Below are positions 11,173 to 23,391 of a stretch of DNA of 64,000 nt, one piece after another. A program made the position numbers and the translations under genes. This stretch comes from Aphelenchoides besseyi (taxonomy: Eukaryota; Nematoda; Chromadorea; Rhabditida; Aphelenchoididae), in assembly GCA_024699855.1 (NCBI GenBank), contig JAMPIQ010000001.1, positions 11,656,001 through 11,720,000 of the forward strand. Reading direction: 5' to 3'. How positions within the stretch are numbered: the first letter of the stretch is position 1; each line of letters begins with the position of its first letter. The notes below the pieces were generated by a model. That model searched no databases and was not told the DNA's origin. It saw only the letters and a list, made by a program, of their open reading frames with translations.

Positions 11173-14100
11173 TCAAATGATGGCAGCCGTAGCTCGTGGA
11201 GTGACGTCAGAGCGATCGGTCGATGGTGTATTATGAAGCGGTTCACTGGATGATCGTGTGGTTTCGATCTCCTCATCGTCTTCGGCAATTGCTGCATCTT
11301 GCGAGAAACGTTTCTGAACATACGAACGCCAACCTGATCCCTCGCTCTCGAGAATTTCCATCGTAGACAAAAAGCTATAAGTAAAGCTTAAAGTTTTCCA
11401 TCGATTCATTCGCATTTTACCTTGCTCCTTCAAAACCGCCCACAATATAAAGAGAGTTTGAAGCCGAAGTAACAGCATGAGCATTCGCACGCGGTGTAGT
11501 CAACGACGGTCCCGGTCTCCAATGTCCTGTTGGATGGTCGAGGATTTCTACTAATCTAAACGACAGTATCGTTCAAGAAAACGTTGCAATTGCTTACTGA
11601 AGTGATTGTGAACCATCATGACCACCAACAACAAAAAGTGAATCTCGAATCACGGAAATTGCACATCCACGTCGTGGTGTGGACAACTTTGGCAAGACTT
11701 TCCATCCTCCGTTCTTAGGATCAAATGCTTCTACGCTATCTAGTAATTGTCCCCATCGATCGCAACCTCCGGCAACAACAATCATTCCACGCCAAGTCGC
11801 ACAACCGTGACCAAAACGTCCAGTCGTAAGTGGAGGAATAGCTTCCCATATATTTCTTGCGGGATCATAGCGTTCACATTCACGAAGCGCCTGTTGATCA
11901 GACGAACCTCCAGTGCAATAAACAAAACCATCCAAAGCGGCGCAACCGTTTTGTGATCGTGCTTTTTGGAGCTCAGCAATTGACGTCCAAGTTTTGGCTT
12001 TTGGATCATAACATTCCGCTGATTTCAAATCCGAATTTCCACTTGATCCTGCCACAGCGTAAAATCGACCATTCAATGTTGCTGCATCGAAACGACCGCG
12101 CTCAACAGTCATTGGCGGCAACAAATTCCATTGTCCAGTTTCAATTTCATATTCTTCAGCCGAGTTTAAAACTTGACCCCGACTATAACCACCTGTAATA
12201 GAAATCCAAAAGAGTTTGTTGTTGTTCCTTTTGACTTACCGCAAACAATAATGCGTCCATTAAGAAAGGCTGCTCCAACTGAGCATCGTGCCACCGACAT
12301 ACTTGGTAATGGATGACGAACAATTGAAGTGCAGTTGGCAAGTTTGGCCAAAATTGAAGCGGGAGGCAAATCTCCTGGCTGTTTCGTTATTGCACCATTC
12401 GACGCTTGGTTTTCGTTTAATGTCGGTTCTTGAAGCATCGGTGGTGTCGTTCCGGCAGATTCTCCGGATCCAGCGAGATTCTCATCGTCGCAAAGTTGAA
12501 TGCTGAACACGACAAGACGTTTGTACAAGACAGCAAGAGCAATCCAAAATCCAGAAGAAGTCTGTTGGATTGCAATCAACTTTGTCTCAATCTCATCTTC
12601 AACGTCTGTGGCGGTCGATGCCATCGAATTTAAGCTTTCATTTGACGCGTATTGGGCATTAGCTGCTCTACTTGCGTTGATTTTAATCGGAAGAGCTCCG
12701 GTGACATGATGTTGAATTGGAATGCCGATTACTTGACTAAATACCCTCAATAATCAACTAAATAGTTAGGTTTTCAACCTGTTGTGTCCGACTGTCTTCT
12801 CCGTTTTACTTTGTTTTGATTGTTTGTAGTCTTGAACAGCAACACATGAGCCTACGGACCTAAACGAATGTTTACTTCCAATAATCAATTCCAAAAAACA
12901 TACGAATGATCGTCCATCTTTGCACAGTCTTGCAATGTAGCATCTTCTTCGATGTAGAGCAAATGAGACTAAAAATGCAAATAATAACTTCGTTGTACAC
13001 ATTATTTCTTACTTTCTGGACCAGAGCTTCAATTTGTTGCTCAACTCGATCGGACATCTTCGTGTAGTTTTGGAAATAAGCCAACGCTCTCATGGTTAGA
13101 CTTTCGGCCAAGTTGTCATTTCGAAGATGTTCACTGCGTGGAACAATGATTTTGGCCTTAACACAAGGCAACTGAAATCAATAACTCAAATAAAGTTCAT
13201 GTACTCAACAGGTTTACCTTTGTAAATTCGAGACTATCATCAATAATCTTATCAAAATTTTCAACAATAAATGAGTCGACTTTTGAGACCAAATAGGTGT
13301 CGTCGTTGAAGTTGGCGTGTCTGCGAATCCCAATGCAATTGTTATACGAAAGATTGTCGGCCAAATAATGAGCACATGCCGTTGAAATGGCGGAGACCTG
13401 AAGTGCGTATGCCGTTTTGTACCTAAAAACAAGTTAAAACAATCATCAGGTGCGAACCTACATATCCGATATTTTATGGCTGCTGATATTGAGTCTAAAG
13501 TTAAAATACAACTATTAATGCGTTTACTTTTGTCTGTCTTACTTTCCAGTATATGCATATTCAACCAACGCTTCGAAACATTCTGTGTCTCCTTGATTGA
13601 ATTCGTAGTATGAAGTGTTCGACATTCCGTGCGTGTTAGTGGCTGCAATTGTTTTGACTTGTTGAATTTGATTGACATCTCCGTTGGTTTCATCGGCATC
13701 CAAATTGAATAAGTCGAAGAGTGCGGGACTCAAAGAAGCGAGAACAACTTTGTGCGCACGAATTTCTTTTTCCTTAACGAACAAAACCACATCGCAAAGC
13801 TCACGATTCTTTCGGAATGTTTCCAAACGACTTAGGAGCATATTCTAAAAGCAGTCAAAATAGAAGTTGTTACAATCAAACTGTCCGTTTAAATGCCCAG
13901 ATATTTTAAGAGGACTCATTAATCAAAACTCGACGGAATGATTGTTTGAAGATTCTAACCCTCTACACATGTACGACGAATACATGGGCGTGGTTAAGAA
14001 TATCAAATAATTTGTTAACAAGCAAAACTACTTACGCCAAGTGTAGGATTAGTAAGACGAAGACGAAAATCTTCCTTGGTATCAATGTCTTTGCACCAGT

Positions 14101-14296
14101 TGTCTGTTTCATCTTCACGTCGTGAGACGGCGTTCCGTTGGCGCAGAGGGACAAAAAGTAAAAGCTCATTAGTAGGTTCAGTTGAGGAGCTTCGAGATTG
14201 GCGTGAACGTTCAGCATCACCACTTGGATGACGATTCTGAGACGTCGATTCGGTCAGTAATTGAACACGCGGTGGGCTCATATGGTTTTGTTCCAT
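11173..14296 (-). CDS. IVNS1ABP: BTB-BACK-Kelch protein, IVNS1ABP-like
   Basis: A Kelch-family adaptor that probably serves a cullin-3 ligase or actin-linked function. The first exon (ATG at 14296, behind an ATTTTCAG acceptor) encodes a polar N-terminus ending FRLRLTNPTLG, spliced in phase 0 to NMLLSRLETFRKNRELCDV. The BTB domain (ELCDVVLFVKEKEIRAHKVVLA, FEALVEYAYTGK) is followed by a BACK-like region (NNCIGIRRHANFNDDTYLVSK, LEFTKLPCVKAKI). A long variable middle includes GFWIALAVLYKRLVVFS. Six Kelch repeats then carry GG doublets (VYCTGGSSD, IVVAGGCDRWGQ, LFVVGGHDG, LYIVGGFEG). The split of BTB-BACK and Kelch by a variable linker with the 'ALAVL' stretch matches human IVNS1ABP better than generic KLHL proteins. 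The BTB loop holds an unusual polar insertion (about 13615-13700). Confidence 0.82.
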
Positions 14297-14438
14297 TTCA
14301 AATGGAAGAGATGATATGTCGAGTTGATGGATGGGATAATGAGAAGAAGAAACCGTAGTCGTAAACGGTAAAATGCCGGTTCGATTGTGCCTATCGGTTT
14401 CACGTATTAGGTCCTTCTTCCAAGCGACGAGCCGTAGC

Positions 14439-15565
14439 TGAAAATTCTCAATGAAAACGCCCAGAAACGTGAGCAATCAAAAAAGAACGCAAAAAGTGGG
14501 CGTTTTCGATTAACATCAATGACAATTGATATCAAAAATAACTGAGCAAAAAGCGTGTTCGCGTAGATTTAGTTCACCCGGGAAAGCTCAAGCTCTTCGT
14601 GGGCTTTGGTTTGAGTTCATTGACAGGAAAACGGACTTTCGCCCTGAGACGTGAAGCTACTCTTTGACTTATAAGAGTATTTCGCGAAACGCAACGGAAT
14701 AATATTCAACAAGTGGCTTCACAAAAGAAAAAGACATTAGATCTTAAAATAGATAATAGCCAATGCTGCTGGAAATAGAAAGAAAAACAATGTAAGACGT
14801 GAGTGGAAATTAAAAACCCCGCTAACTGTCCAGATTCGAGCGGGTGGAAGTCTTTTTTTTGCGAACGTTCAGCGGACTCTGCAGACCAACCGCTGGAAAT
14901 GTGCACATTCGGACGACACGCGACGTTCTTCCCGCAAAACGAAAACCTTTCTCTCGCTGGAACATCGGCCAGCGAATAAAAAAGAGGAATTGATGATTGT
15001 GTTGCAGAGAACAAGCAGTCAGTTAGCCCAGAAGAAACCCACTAGTTCGATTGTTTGCGCGTTTAAAATCGTGAGGTCCATTCGCTTTCTCTGCACGGTT
15101 GCAAAGACCACAGACTTCGAATGTTGCCAAGTGATAATCCCGGCTTGTGAGTGTACTTTGGAGTCGATGACTACACTCCAAGAATCGAAGAAGCAAAAGC
15201 GCATAGCTGATGAGGGAGCTCAGACTCATTTAATGAACTGAAAGTCTTCTTCTCAAAGACCATCCGCGTGATTATAATCGTCTTCATGCAGCGCCAACAA
15301 AGAGGAACTAAATTTATTCTAATCGTTGATCCCCTGAAATATCTTTTTATGTTCATCTGTTTGCTTCTCGAATTATTCAAACGAAAACAACATCACGACA
15401 ACTGTTGTCGTTTTGCCCGCTCTTAGTCACTTGAACCGCTTTTTCTTGTAAACAAACAAGCCATGCGCTTTGTTATGAAATCGTAGAAGCTCTTCACAAT
15501 GTCAACAAATTGTACGAAAAGAGTGGTGATATCAAATCGAACTTATTGTTCGCATCGAATGACCA
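14439..15565. other. Intergenic region
   Basis: About 1.1 kb upstream of the Kelch gene. Several 60-100 codon frames exist on both strands, but none shows family motifs, a signal peptide followed by a coherent domain, or matching splice sites. It probably holds the Kelch promoter and the unplaced 3' end of the LAMP-like gene. Confidence 0.35.
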
Positions 15566-16090
15566 TCAACGAAAAGTTTCGAGCAACAACAAGGTCGAGA
15601 ACCAAAGAAACTGACCACTAAAATAAGCACTCGGAGAGCCAATTGGTTGAACGTTGAAATCAACGTCAAGCGTCTCCAGAACAGCAACCGTTTCGTCTGC
15701 AGAATGACAAACCGATAAATTTCGAGAGAACTTTGATTTCTCGGTGAGTGACAACTGTTGGCAGAAGTTTTAGTCTTCTGACTCATTTCGCAAACGTCGT
15801 TCGACTCGACCTCGCAATTTGAGAGCATTTTGTTCGTTTTGACGTAAACTGCGCAGTTTCCTTTTTCATCGAATTCCCATGCAATATTTTGTTTAAAAGA
15901 AATCGTGTAATTCGATCGGGAGTGTCTGCGCATTAACCGCCAACCAACTGATGACTTTCACTTATCGAAACTCTCGATCAAGGTCCAGCGATCCTTCTGT
16001 TGCAAACTCAGCGATGATGCACGTGAATGACCGTCGAGTGCACGTTTTCGTTGTTGTTGCAAATGCTGCCGATATATTCTTGCAGCTTCT
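15566..16090 (-). CDS. LAMP/UNC-46-like luminal domain, incomplete gene or relic
   Basis: Three minus-strand exons (16090-15972, 15925-15811, 15754-15566) join in phase. They contain FTCIIAEFATEGSLDLDRE, NYTISFKQNIAWEFDEKGNC, then NLSVCHSADETVAVLETLD and VDFNVQPIGSP. The sequence CIIAEF and the C-x-TVxV...FxVQP block match the LAMP luminal domain (lysosomal LAMPs and the BAD-LAMP/UNC-46 sorting factor). Upstream in the same frame there is a signal-like MFVVFFLLQTV followed directly by a TAA at 16093-16091. No convincing transmembrane exon was found after 15566. Either exons are unrecognised or the gene is degenerate. Junctions are my inference. Confidence 0.45.
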
Positions 16091-16093
16091 TTA

Positions 16094-17060
16094 CACAGTT
16101 TGTAGCAAAAAGAAGACAACGAACATTTCGATTTAACCGATGGGTTGTCATTTTAATTGGAACGCAACAAATGAACAGAACGGTCAAGTAGAACAAACAA
16201 TAGCGAACGTTATTAAGCGCGAGTTTGATCGTGAATTAACGGCGAATTTCGTAATCGCCATAACATCCGATTAATCAATTGCGAGAAAATCGGGCAAAGA
16301 TCAATGTCTGCGCGGGGGATATCCCTTCACTGATGTAGATCTACACTCACACGAAGTTCTATAATCGAAACGCAGAAGTGACTGGCTGACAGATCAGATG
16401 TTGAAACGTTGAATTTGATCACGTTCTTTGTTGAAATTGGCAATTGACGTCACAAAAGCATTTAGTAAAATGTGTCGACAAACGAAGTACGTGCAAAAGC
16501 ACGCTCAAAATAACCAGGAAAACAAGTTCTTACCTTCAGATTTCGTAGAATTTTGGCTGTTTTTCGTGGTTCTTATCGTTTGTTCACAGGCGACGAGATT
16601 ATTTTTAGACTAATTAGGTAATTGATAATCAGCAGACAACTTGATATTACGTTTGTGTTAGGAATATCGGAAGAAAAAGTTTGCTAAAAGCAGAAGTTGA
16701 TGTGAAGTTTGAGGATTTTAAGACTTCGTTATTTCCGGCTCTTGTTCACTCATTCGTGATCGCTTTGGTTCAGACGTCGTGCTGGAAACTTCTCAGTTCA
16801 CGTGCTCGGTTGTAAACGTTTCGTCGACAGAAAACGACTTTTGAGCTCGACTACCCAATGATCGATGACGACAATCCGATTCGGGGAAACCGTCTCTGAC
16901 CCTTGTGTTGGTTCTTCGTCTTTGAATGAACTGTCCGATCTGATGTTCAACTGCGCAATTGAGTGTATGATTTTTTACTACACGGTTATTTTGACGGAAA
17001 ACAAGTATTGAAAACAAGACAGAAATAACTAATGTACACAATTGAATCGAATGTCAGTTG
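16094..17060. other. Intergenic region
   Basis: About 1 kb with no supported gene; it lies upstream of the LAMP-like unit and downstream of the protease gene. Short open frames lack motifs. Confidence 0.35.
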
Positions 17061-18949
17061 TTAATACAAAGCTGAAGCGACCTCCTCGGGGATGTTGTCA
17101 ATTTGAACTCGAAAAAAGCCGTTTTCTCCCCAATCATGTGACCTTAATTGGCTAAGTTATAAACAAAAATCGAAACAATCAACTACCAGCTGTTAGCATA
17201 TTGCCAAAAGCCAAGACCGTTTTCGGCCCCCCAACCGATCAGACGAGCACAATGACCATAGAGCATTCTCGTATTCGGTGCGGTCTTGTTGTAAATTCCT
17301 AAACTTCAAACACTACACACACGTGTATTGTTGACCAACCAGAAGAGTAATGAAGGAAATCGTCGAAAACAGGATAACACGCCATCACTGGGCCTCGCAG
17401 AAGCAATTCACGTTTAATCAGAATTTCGTAGGAAACTGAAATTGAAATCTCTTTAACATTAACAATCTTTACACACCATTTTTGACCAATGCGTGAACTT
17501 TCTTCATGAACTCCGGAAAGTACTCTTCAGCATTGGGAATCGGCTTAAATGTACGAGTTAGCAAATGAAATATTCCAATAAGTAACCTTAATCCAATAAG
17601 CTCGTCGTCCTCGAATCAAATCGTCTTCGTAGCGTCGACCGTAGATTGATTGACATTTTCGTTCACAAATTTTGTCCGAATCGCGTTGAATGTAAAGATC
17701 ACTGGAACACGGACTACCGCACGATCCCGACTTATCATACGGCTTGCAGCCTTCAAAACTTCCGTATGGCCCACCGGTTACAATGCCTGAAACGATTAGA
17801 ATTGTATTGAAACATAATATCTAAGCATTAGAGTTACCGTGCGATTTCCAGTAAGTAAAACTGAACAACGGCCACGTAGCTCCTGTAACATGATCAACTG
17901 TTGAGTACGTTTATATTCATCGTTCATTTGTACTGTGATGAAAGTTATTCTAATCACAACTTTTGTTTGTAATTCCACTTTCAATTATGGTGGAGTCCTC
18001 TTGTTGCTATTGATTCCACTTACCTCCACAACTAAAACAACATTGGTTACTGAATTCATACTCTTTGTTAAGTGGAACTAATCCTGTGACAGAAATCCAC
18101 TTACGTTCCGCAGTGCGAGCAACATGAAAGAAGATCACGCGATGAGATTTGTGGTTGCATCGATCCATTGGTTTGAATGCAAATTCGATCCGAAATGACT
18201 GAGGTTGCAGAAACAGCCTAAATGTTCGAACGATTTTCCAAGTGATTCAAACAAGTGACTAACGTAACACGATCCACAAGACCCTTGATTTTGTATTCGG
18301 CTAATAGACGCACAAAGTGGCCATCGAACTCGAGCATCGAATGTTTCCGGCAGAATAATGTCATCACGTTTAATCAATTCAGACAAATAGTCTAGTGTAT
18401 CGCCAAAAACGGAGTCTTTGGATTCTTCAAACATTCGAAGCACCTCGTTATCTTTCTCTTTCGATTTGTCGTTCGGATCGTTTTTCTCTTCTTCTTCTTC
18501 CATTCCTTTAGAAGCAAAACGGTTATATTTTGCCTAAATTTAAAGGTCATTTTAAGCATTTGAAATCGAAACTAACTTTCCAAGTTGCGTTGTTTTGCGG
18601 ATCGTTCACGTAGTTGACAAGTCCGTGATGATAAGTTGCATCTTCGGAAGTATGCGGTTGGAACATCAGATCGGAATTCTTCTTAATTCATTCAATAGAC
18701 GTTGATTATTGCAAGGTCTCTACTTACCGCTGACCACCATGTTTCCAAGCAAATACAAAGGAGAATAAGAACAAAGAATGTGATACCCAAGATTAAGACG
18801 TGAAATACAGTTCTTGAAACATTTTGACATGCAGTTTTCTTCTTTAAGAGTTGTCGTGCCGTTGCAACTGGTGCAATAACTTTGTGTCGAACTGTGCGCG
18901 CCGTTCCATCAAATTCGTCCGTAATGATCACTTCCGAATCGCTGGGCAT
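17061..18949 (-). CDS. Membrane-anchored cathepsin B-like cysteine protease
   Basis: A papain-family (C1) protease. The ATG at 18949 follows a TTTTAG acceptor (bases just after an upstream ATG at 18970). The N-terminus is a cytosolic segment (MPSDSEVIITDEFDG...) and then one hydrophobic helix (VFHVLILGITFFVLILLCIC), so the protein is type II anchored instead of having a cleaved signal. A propeptide with an acidic EEEEEKNDPNDKSKEKDNE stretch precedes the mature part LPETFDARVRWPLC. Catalytic Cys is in NQGSCGSCYAVSA (usual W is Y), His in YGHCARLIGWG, and Asn in YANSWSHDWGENG if the acceptor at caattaag is used. The Cys-rich region after CCSHCGTCGG resembles cathepsin B, but the occluding-loop His-His pair is not visible in GCKPYDKSGSCGSPC. 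Ten or so short introns; stop 17061-17063. Confidence 0.85.
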
Positions 18950-18970
18950 CGTGCTGACCGCTAAAACCAT

Positions 18971-21122
18971 AAGCTCTCAAATGTTGAAAGAGAATGAAAG
19001 CAAATAGTTAAGTATTAACTATTGCATCGAGTCCAAGATAGCAGTTGAAACGTAGAAAAGTTCAAAAACAATTCTTTATTCAAACCTATTATTCATAAGC
19101 AAGTGTGCGAACTTTCACACATACGATTAACTCACATTGAGATTCCAAAAAGTCACCGCCGGACATTCAAACTGTTTAGTCAGATGAGGCGTAGTTCCGG
19201 ACTGGGCATCCGTTCAAATCATTTCGTTCGAACTAAGCGGAAGAAAACCGGCAAATTTGTTTATCCTGTCTGAAGTAATAAGTTGAAAGAGAAGATTTAC
19301 AATTCTGTTGTTGTGGATGTTCGAAAAATGAAGAGGAGTCAAAGACGCGACGGCAAAAACGCTCGACGACTGAGTGGATTAAAGCGATGGAGGAAGTGGC
19401 GTTAAAGGTCGGCAAGTTTCATGAAAAGCAGCAGTCAGTTCAAACAGCCAATGAGTTGAATTCAAGTTCGGATATTAATCAGAATTCAATTTCGACTCGT
19501 TCGTAAGGCCTTCGATTTAGTGGAACACTCGAACGCAGAAGCCGCTCGTTCCACTTGGACACGACCATCGTGTTCATTGGACTGTAGGGCGGGAACGTCC
19601 AAAAAAGTCAGTTGCAATCCATACCCTTCTTGCCGTTCTTTTTGCCATTCGTCCGGCCACTTGATAACTCGGATTTTCACGCGCACGTCTCGGAGCCACG
19701 AGACGAATTCGAAGAAGCTCGCAGAAGGCCGGAGGTCATGTGCCTTACGATTAAACGCGAGAAAGACAAACCCACGTAGGAGTTCTTCTTTTTGTCTTTT
19801 GGTTTGCCAATCCGTCGACTGAACAGCCGAACAAATTAGTCGACGAATGTCCAAACCATTGAATTTCGCTTGAACAGAATAAAAAATGTTTTGTCCAGCA
19901 AAACGCGGGCCGCCGAAAAGCCGTTGCCACGAACCGAAAGTTCATTAAAAATAAATTTTCGAAAACCTTTTTGTTTGAGAACAACGGCGAACAATCGAAA
20001 CGATGACGATGCAAAAAACTGAATAGACGAACGAATGCACGAGATGAATGGCTTCTTATTAATCAAATTTCGATGCTCCACAACACTACGGTAGAGAGAT
20101 CGCCAAACTACGCTCGTTTGAGCTTGTAACTCTCGAGAACAAAGTTCGCCGAATTCATTAAACGGACAACTTTCGTTGAATTTCTGAATACGAAGTGGCC
20201 AACGGCTAAGACACAACGACATGTGATACGCTTTTTACCAAGTGCGCAGCTTTTTGTTTGCTCGAGTTTTAATTTCACTTTGACATGAAATTTTAATAAA
20301 CAAAATTCGATTTGCGTGCTGCTGTTCCATTGAACTCTGAATGTTCGATTGGTGTACTGTCGAATGCAGATTCGCAAAGAGGCATAAGCACAAGTACAAA
20401 TAGAAACAGTAAACGAGACGCGTTCAACTTCTAATTCGCACACACCAAGTTGTTTTAGGTTAACTCGAAATCCGAAAGTCAGAACCAGAAGACCAACGGC
20501 CGTTTAGTCAGATGTCCGAATGAAAACCACTGACCAATTTCTTTAGGCAATTGATCCCAGGTCCCAATGAAACATCTGGATCATTGAGGGAATAAGAAGA
20601 AGGACGGCGAAACCCGCAAATCAAAATCTCGTGGGAAAGGAGCGGTTGGGCGGAACAATTTCCGCTCTGCCGTTGGCTATTTCATTTGAGCGGTTCCTTT
20701 TGCTAACTTGGAATAGTGAAATGGCCTAAAGGCATTTACGATTTTATTACACACACCAACTACGAGATTTTCTTTGAACATAAACTTGGACACTAACTAT
20801 CTGAAGTCCGAGCATCAAGAAGAAAGTGTAATAACACATTTTCCCACACTCTCGATCGGCCGTTCTTTCCTAACACGCGCTTTACAACACATGACAATGT
20901 TTCTGATTATTTGAATAAACAGCTTGTGACTACCATCGATGACAACGATTTTTTTTATCGTTGGGTGATTTGAAAAGAAAGCAAAACTATCGGAAATGTC
21001 GTCGGCAATTGACAGGAATTTGCATCAAAATCACAATTAAAAATTTCTATTGGCAAGTCATTCCGCAATCTTAAAAGCGAAGGTTGATGTTGTGATTTCC
21101 CGTTTTGCAGTCTTCGATCGCG
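18971..21122. other. Large intergenic region between divergent genes
   Basis: About 2.1 kb separate the minus-strand protease from the plus-strand phosphatase. A 120-codon minus frame at 19486-19854 reads like protein in part (WLRDVRVKIRVIKWPDEWQ) but has no ATG, partner exon or known domain. No RNA gene was recognised. Confidence 0.35.
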
Positions 21123-23141
21123 ATGACTCAAGAAACCAACGCCTCCATGGTTCAAAGCTTCAAAACGTCGATGACAGTTGTGCCCGGCACGGGAGGAGCA
21201 TCACGAGCTCAAAGTTCAACGAACAAAGACAGCAAAGATAACAAAGCGTTTACACGTGATGTTGCGGCTCGAAAACGCGCAACTTCGATTAAGAAGTTTG
21301 TGATCATCGACAATCTTTCCAATTTCATTTCAGTTGTTCGCTTCGCACGGAATTTTCAGCCAAGAGTGGAGATGCAACGTTAGAGGAACAAAATGCAAAT
21401 CGAGTATGTTATCAGTCAACTGTTCTTATAATTGTTTAGCCGGCTCCACTTTACGAAAATGAAGTTACGGCGATTCAAGGTCCATCGAGTCATTCGACAA
21501 AAAGCAAAAAGTCGAAGAAGTTGTTGGTGAGTTGCAAAAATTGTGTTGATGTTTCTGTTGAATTACGTTTAGCGCAGCAAAAACGAAGTCTCGACTCACT
21601 TGTTGGGTACTACACCGCTCAAAGACACAATCAGTATCACAAGTGTGGTCAACAATCAAGAAGATGATGATCCGATAATTGAGAACTTTGATTACGCCGC
21701 ATTTCTTGATCGTCATTACGAAATATTAATGCCAGGAGTAAAAGAAAACGGTAAAAGAAAGTTGCTACTTTCTATTTCAGGTCCACCGTATGAACTACAC
21801 GGTTTCCGAATTGAAGACCGTGGCTACAGCTGCCCAAAAGATGCTTCTCGCGGAACCGACATTGATCGAAGTACGTGCACCACTTACCGTTTGTGGAGAT
21901 ATACACGGTATAAAATCACTGACCCTCAATCGAACAACATGATTGTAGGACAATTCAATGATCTGCAAAACATTTTCATTCTTCTCGGCAAACCACCAAG
22001 TGCACGTTATATGTTTTTGGGCGATTACATTGATCGAGGTGAATTGATTTGTTTGGTTTCTATGAACGATATTTAGGTGCCATGTCGTTGGAATGCGCTG
22101 TTGTATGTCTAATCAACTTAAATGTGACCTACATTTTGTTTAGATGCTGCTTTCGTACAAGATCATTTATCCGAATCATGTCTATTTGCTTCGTGGGAAT
22201 CACGAATGTGGTCGAGTTAACAAAAAGTTTGGTTTAGAAGACGATTGAAAAGATGAGAAGTTTTAGATACGGATTTATGGAAGAACTTGAAAACATCTAT
22301 CCGGGAGTTACTAGTCAAAAAATTTGGGCGATGTTTCAACGTGTTTTCAATGCGCTTCCGGTTGGCGGAATAATCGAGAAGAAGTGTGTTCTTAAACTGG
22401 GAATTGTAAAAGTTGTTTCAGGATTCTTTGTATGCACGGAGGCCTATCGCCCTTGTTGTACAATTTGGACGAATTGCGAGAAGAAAAAAAACCGATAAGA
22501 AATCCGGCTAAGGGATTGGTCAACGATATGTTGTGGTCCGGTAATCAGCCTGTTAGAGTTTTCGAGTGATTGGGAGATGTTTGCAGATCCGTTACAAGGA
22601 ATTGATTTCTGGCGTACGAGGTTCGATTTGAAGCATAGGAATCAAGAGCGTTCATTTTCAGTGTTCGTGGTTCTGGTTTTTGTTTTGGTGAACATGTGAG
22701 TAACAAACAATCGATCTGTTCAATTGTCTAGGTGGTTGACGAAATTTGTGCAAAGAACGGTTTCGAATTGATTCTGCGTGCTCATCAGTTGTGTATGGAT
22801 GGCCATTGGACGTTCGCTAATCGACGACTTTTGACCTTGTTCAGCGCTCCAGCTTATTGCAATGTGTTCAAAAACGCTTCAGCTGCACTTCGCGTTGACG
22901 AAAATTTACGTTGCAGTTTAGTTGCTTTTGTACCAGAGCGAGTGAGTTTAACAAATCATGTATGCAATTGAAGATGTTCCAGCCGGAGGTGCAAGCGATG
23001 ATAACAACTCGTCAAAAGCTGTGGGAACCCGAGATCCAAGCAATAAACATACCGACTGTGACTGAGAGGCCCGGAACAAGCTCGAAAAACGCCGGCCTAA
23101 CTGCAGATCAACAACGTCCGTTACCGCGTTCATGTACGTAG
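21123..23141 (+). CDS. Divergent PP1-type serine/threonine phosphatase
   Basis: A PPP-family metallophosphatase. The start at 21123 follows TTTTGCAG. A Ser/Lys-rich N-terminal extension of about 130 residues precedes the catalytic core. The core shows the metal and active-site motifs in order: [58 protein letters not shown] and LFSAPAYC. Several normally invariant stretches differ (APNYC is APAYC, RAHQVVEDGYEFF is [13 protein letters not shown]), so it is a fast-evolving paralogue, not the housekeeping PP1. Nematodes are known to have expanded sets of such phosphatases, several male germline-specific; that expression is only inference here. About twelve introns of 38-60 nt. The C-terminus ([20 protein letters not shown]...) is low complexity. 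Confidence 0.85.
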
Positions 23142-23391
23142 AATGAAGAGCCGCATATCGTTTCTGCGCCGCTTAATCCTCTTCATTTTGTCTCTCGGTT
23201 CAGATCCAATAAATCGAATCCTGTTGAAATAACATCAACTTAATGCTCATCGGGCAGATTCAATCGGATGAAAAAAAAGACAAATAGAATAAATTTGTTC
23301 GATTCTAACAACAGATTTACGGTTATCCGTTTACGTGTTATCGCACCCACTCGTCTACTCATCACTCATTAATCGAAATTCAAGCGTTGCG

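Noticed and set aside
15171..15380. Minus frame as a possible transmembrane or tail exon of the LAMP-like gene
   Set aside because: No hydrophobic helix of sufficient length and no matching splice phase could be shown.
19486..19854. 122-codon minus frame with protein-like segments
   Set aside because: It begins at TTG, has no ATG, no partner exons, no motif, and overlaps comparable frames on the other strand.
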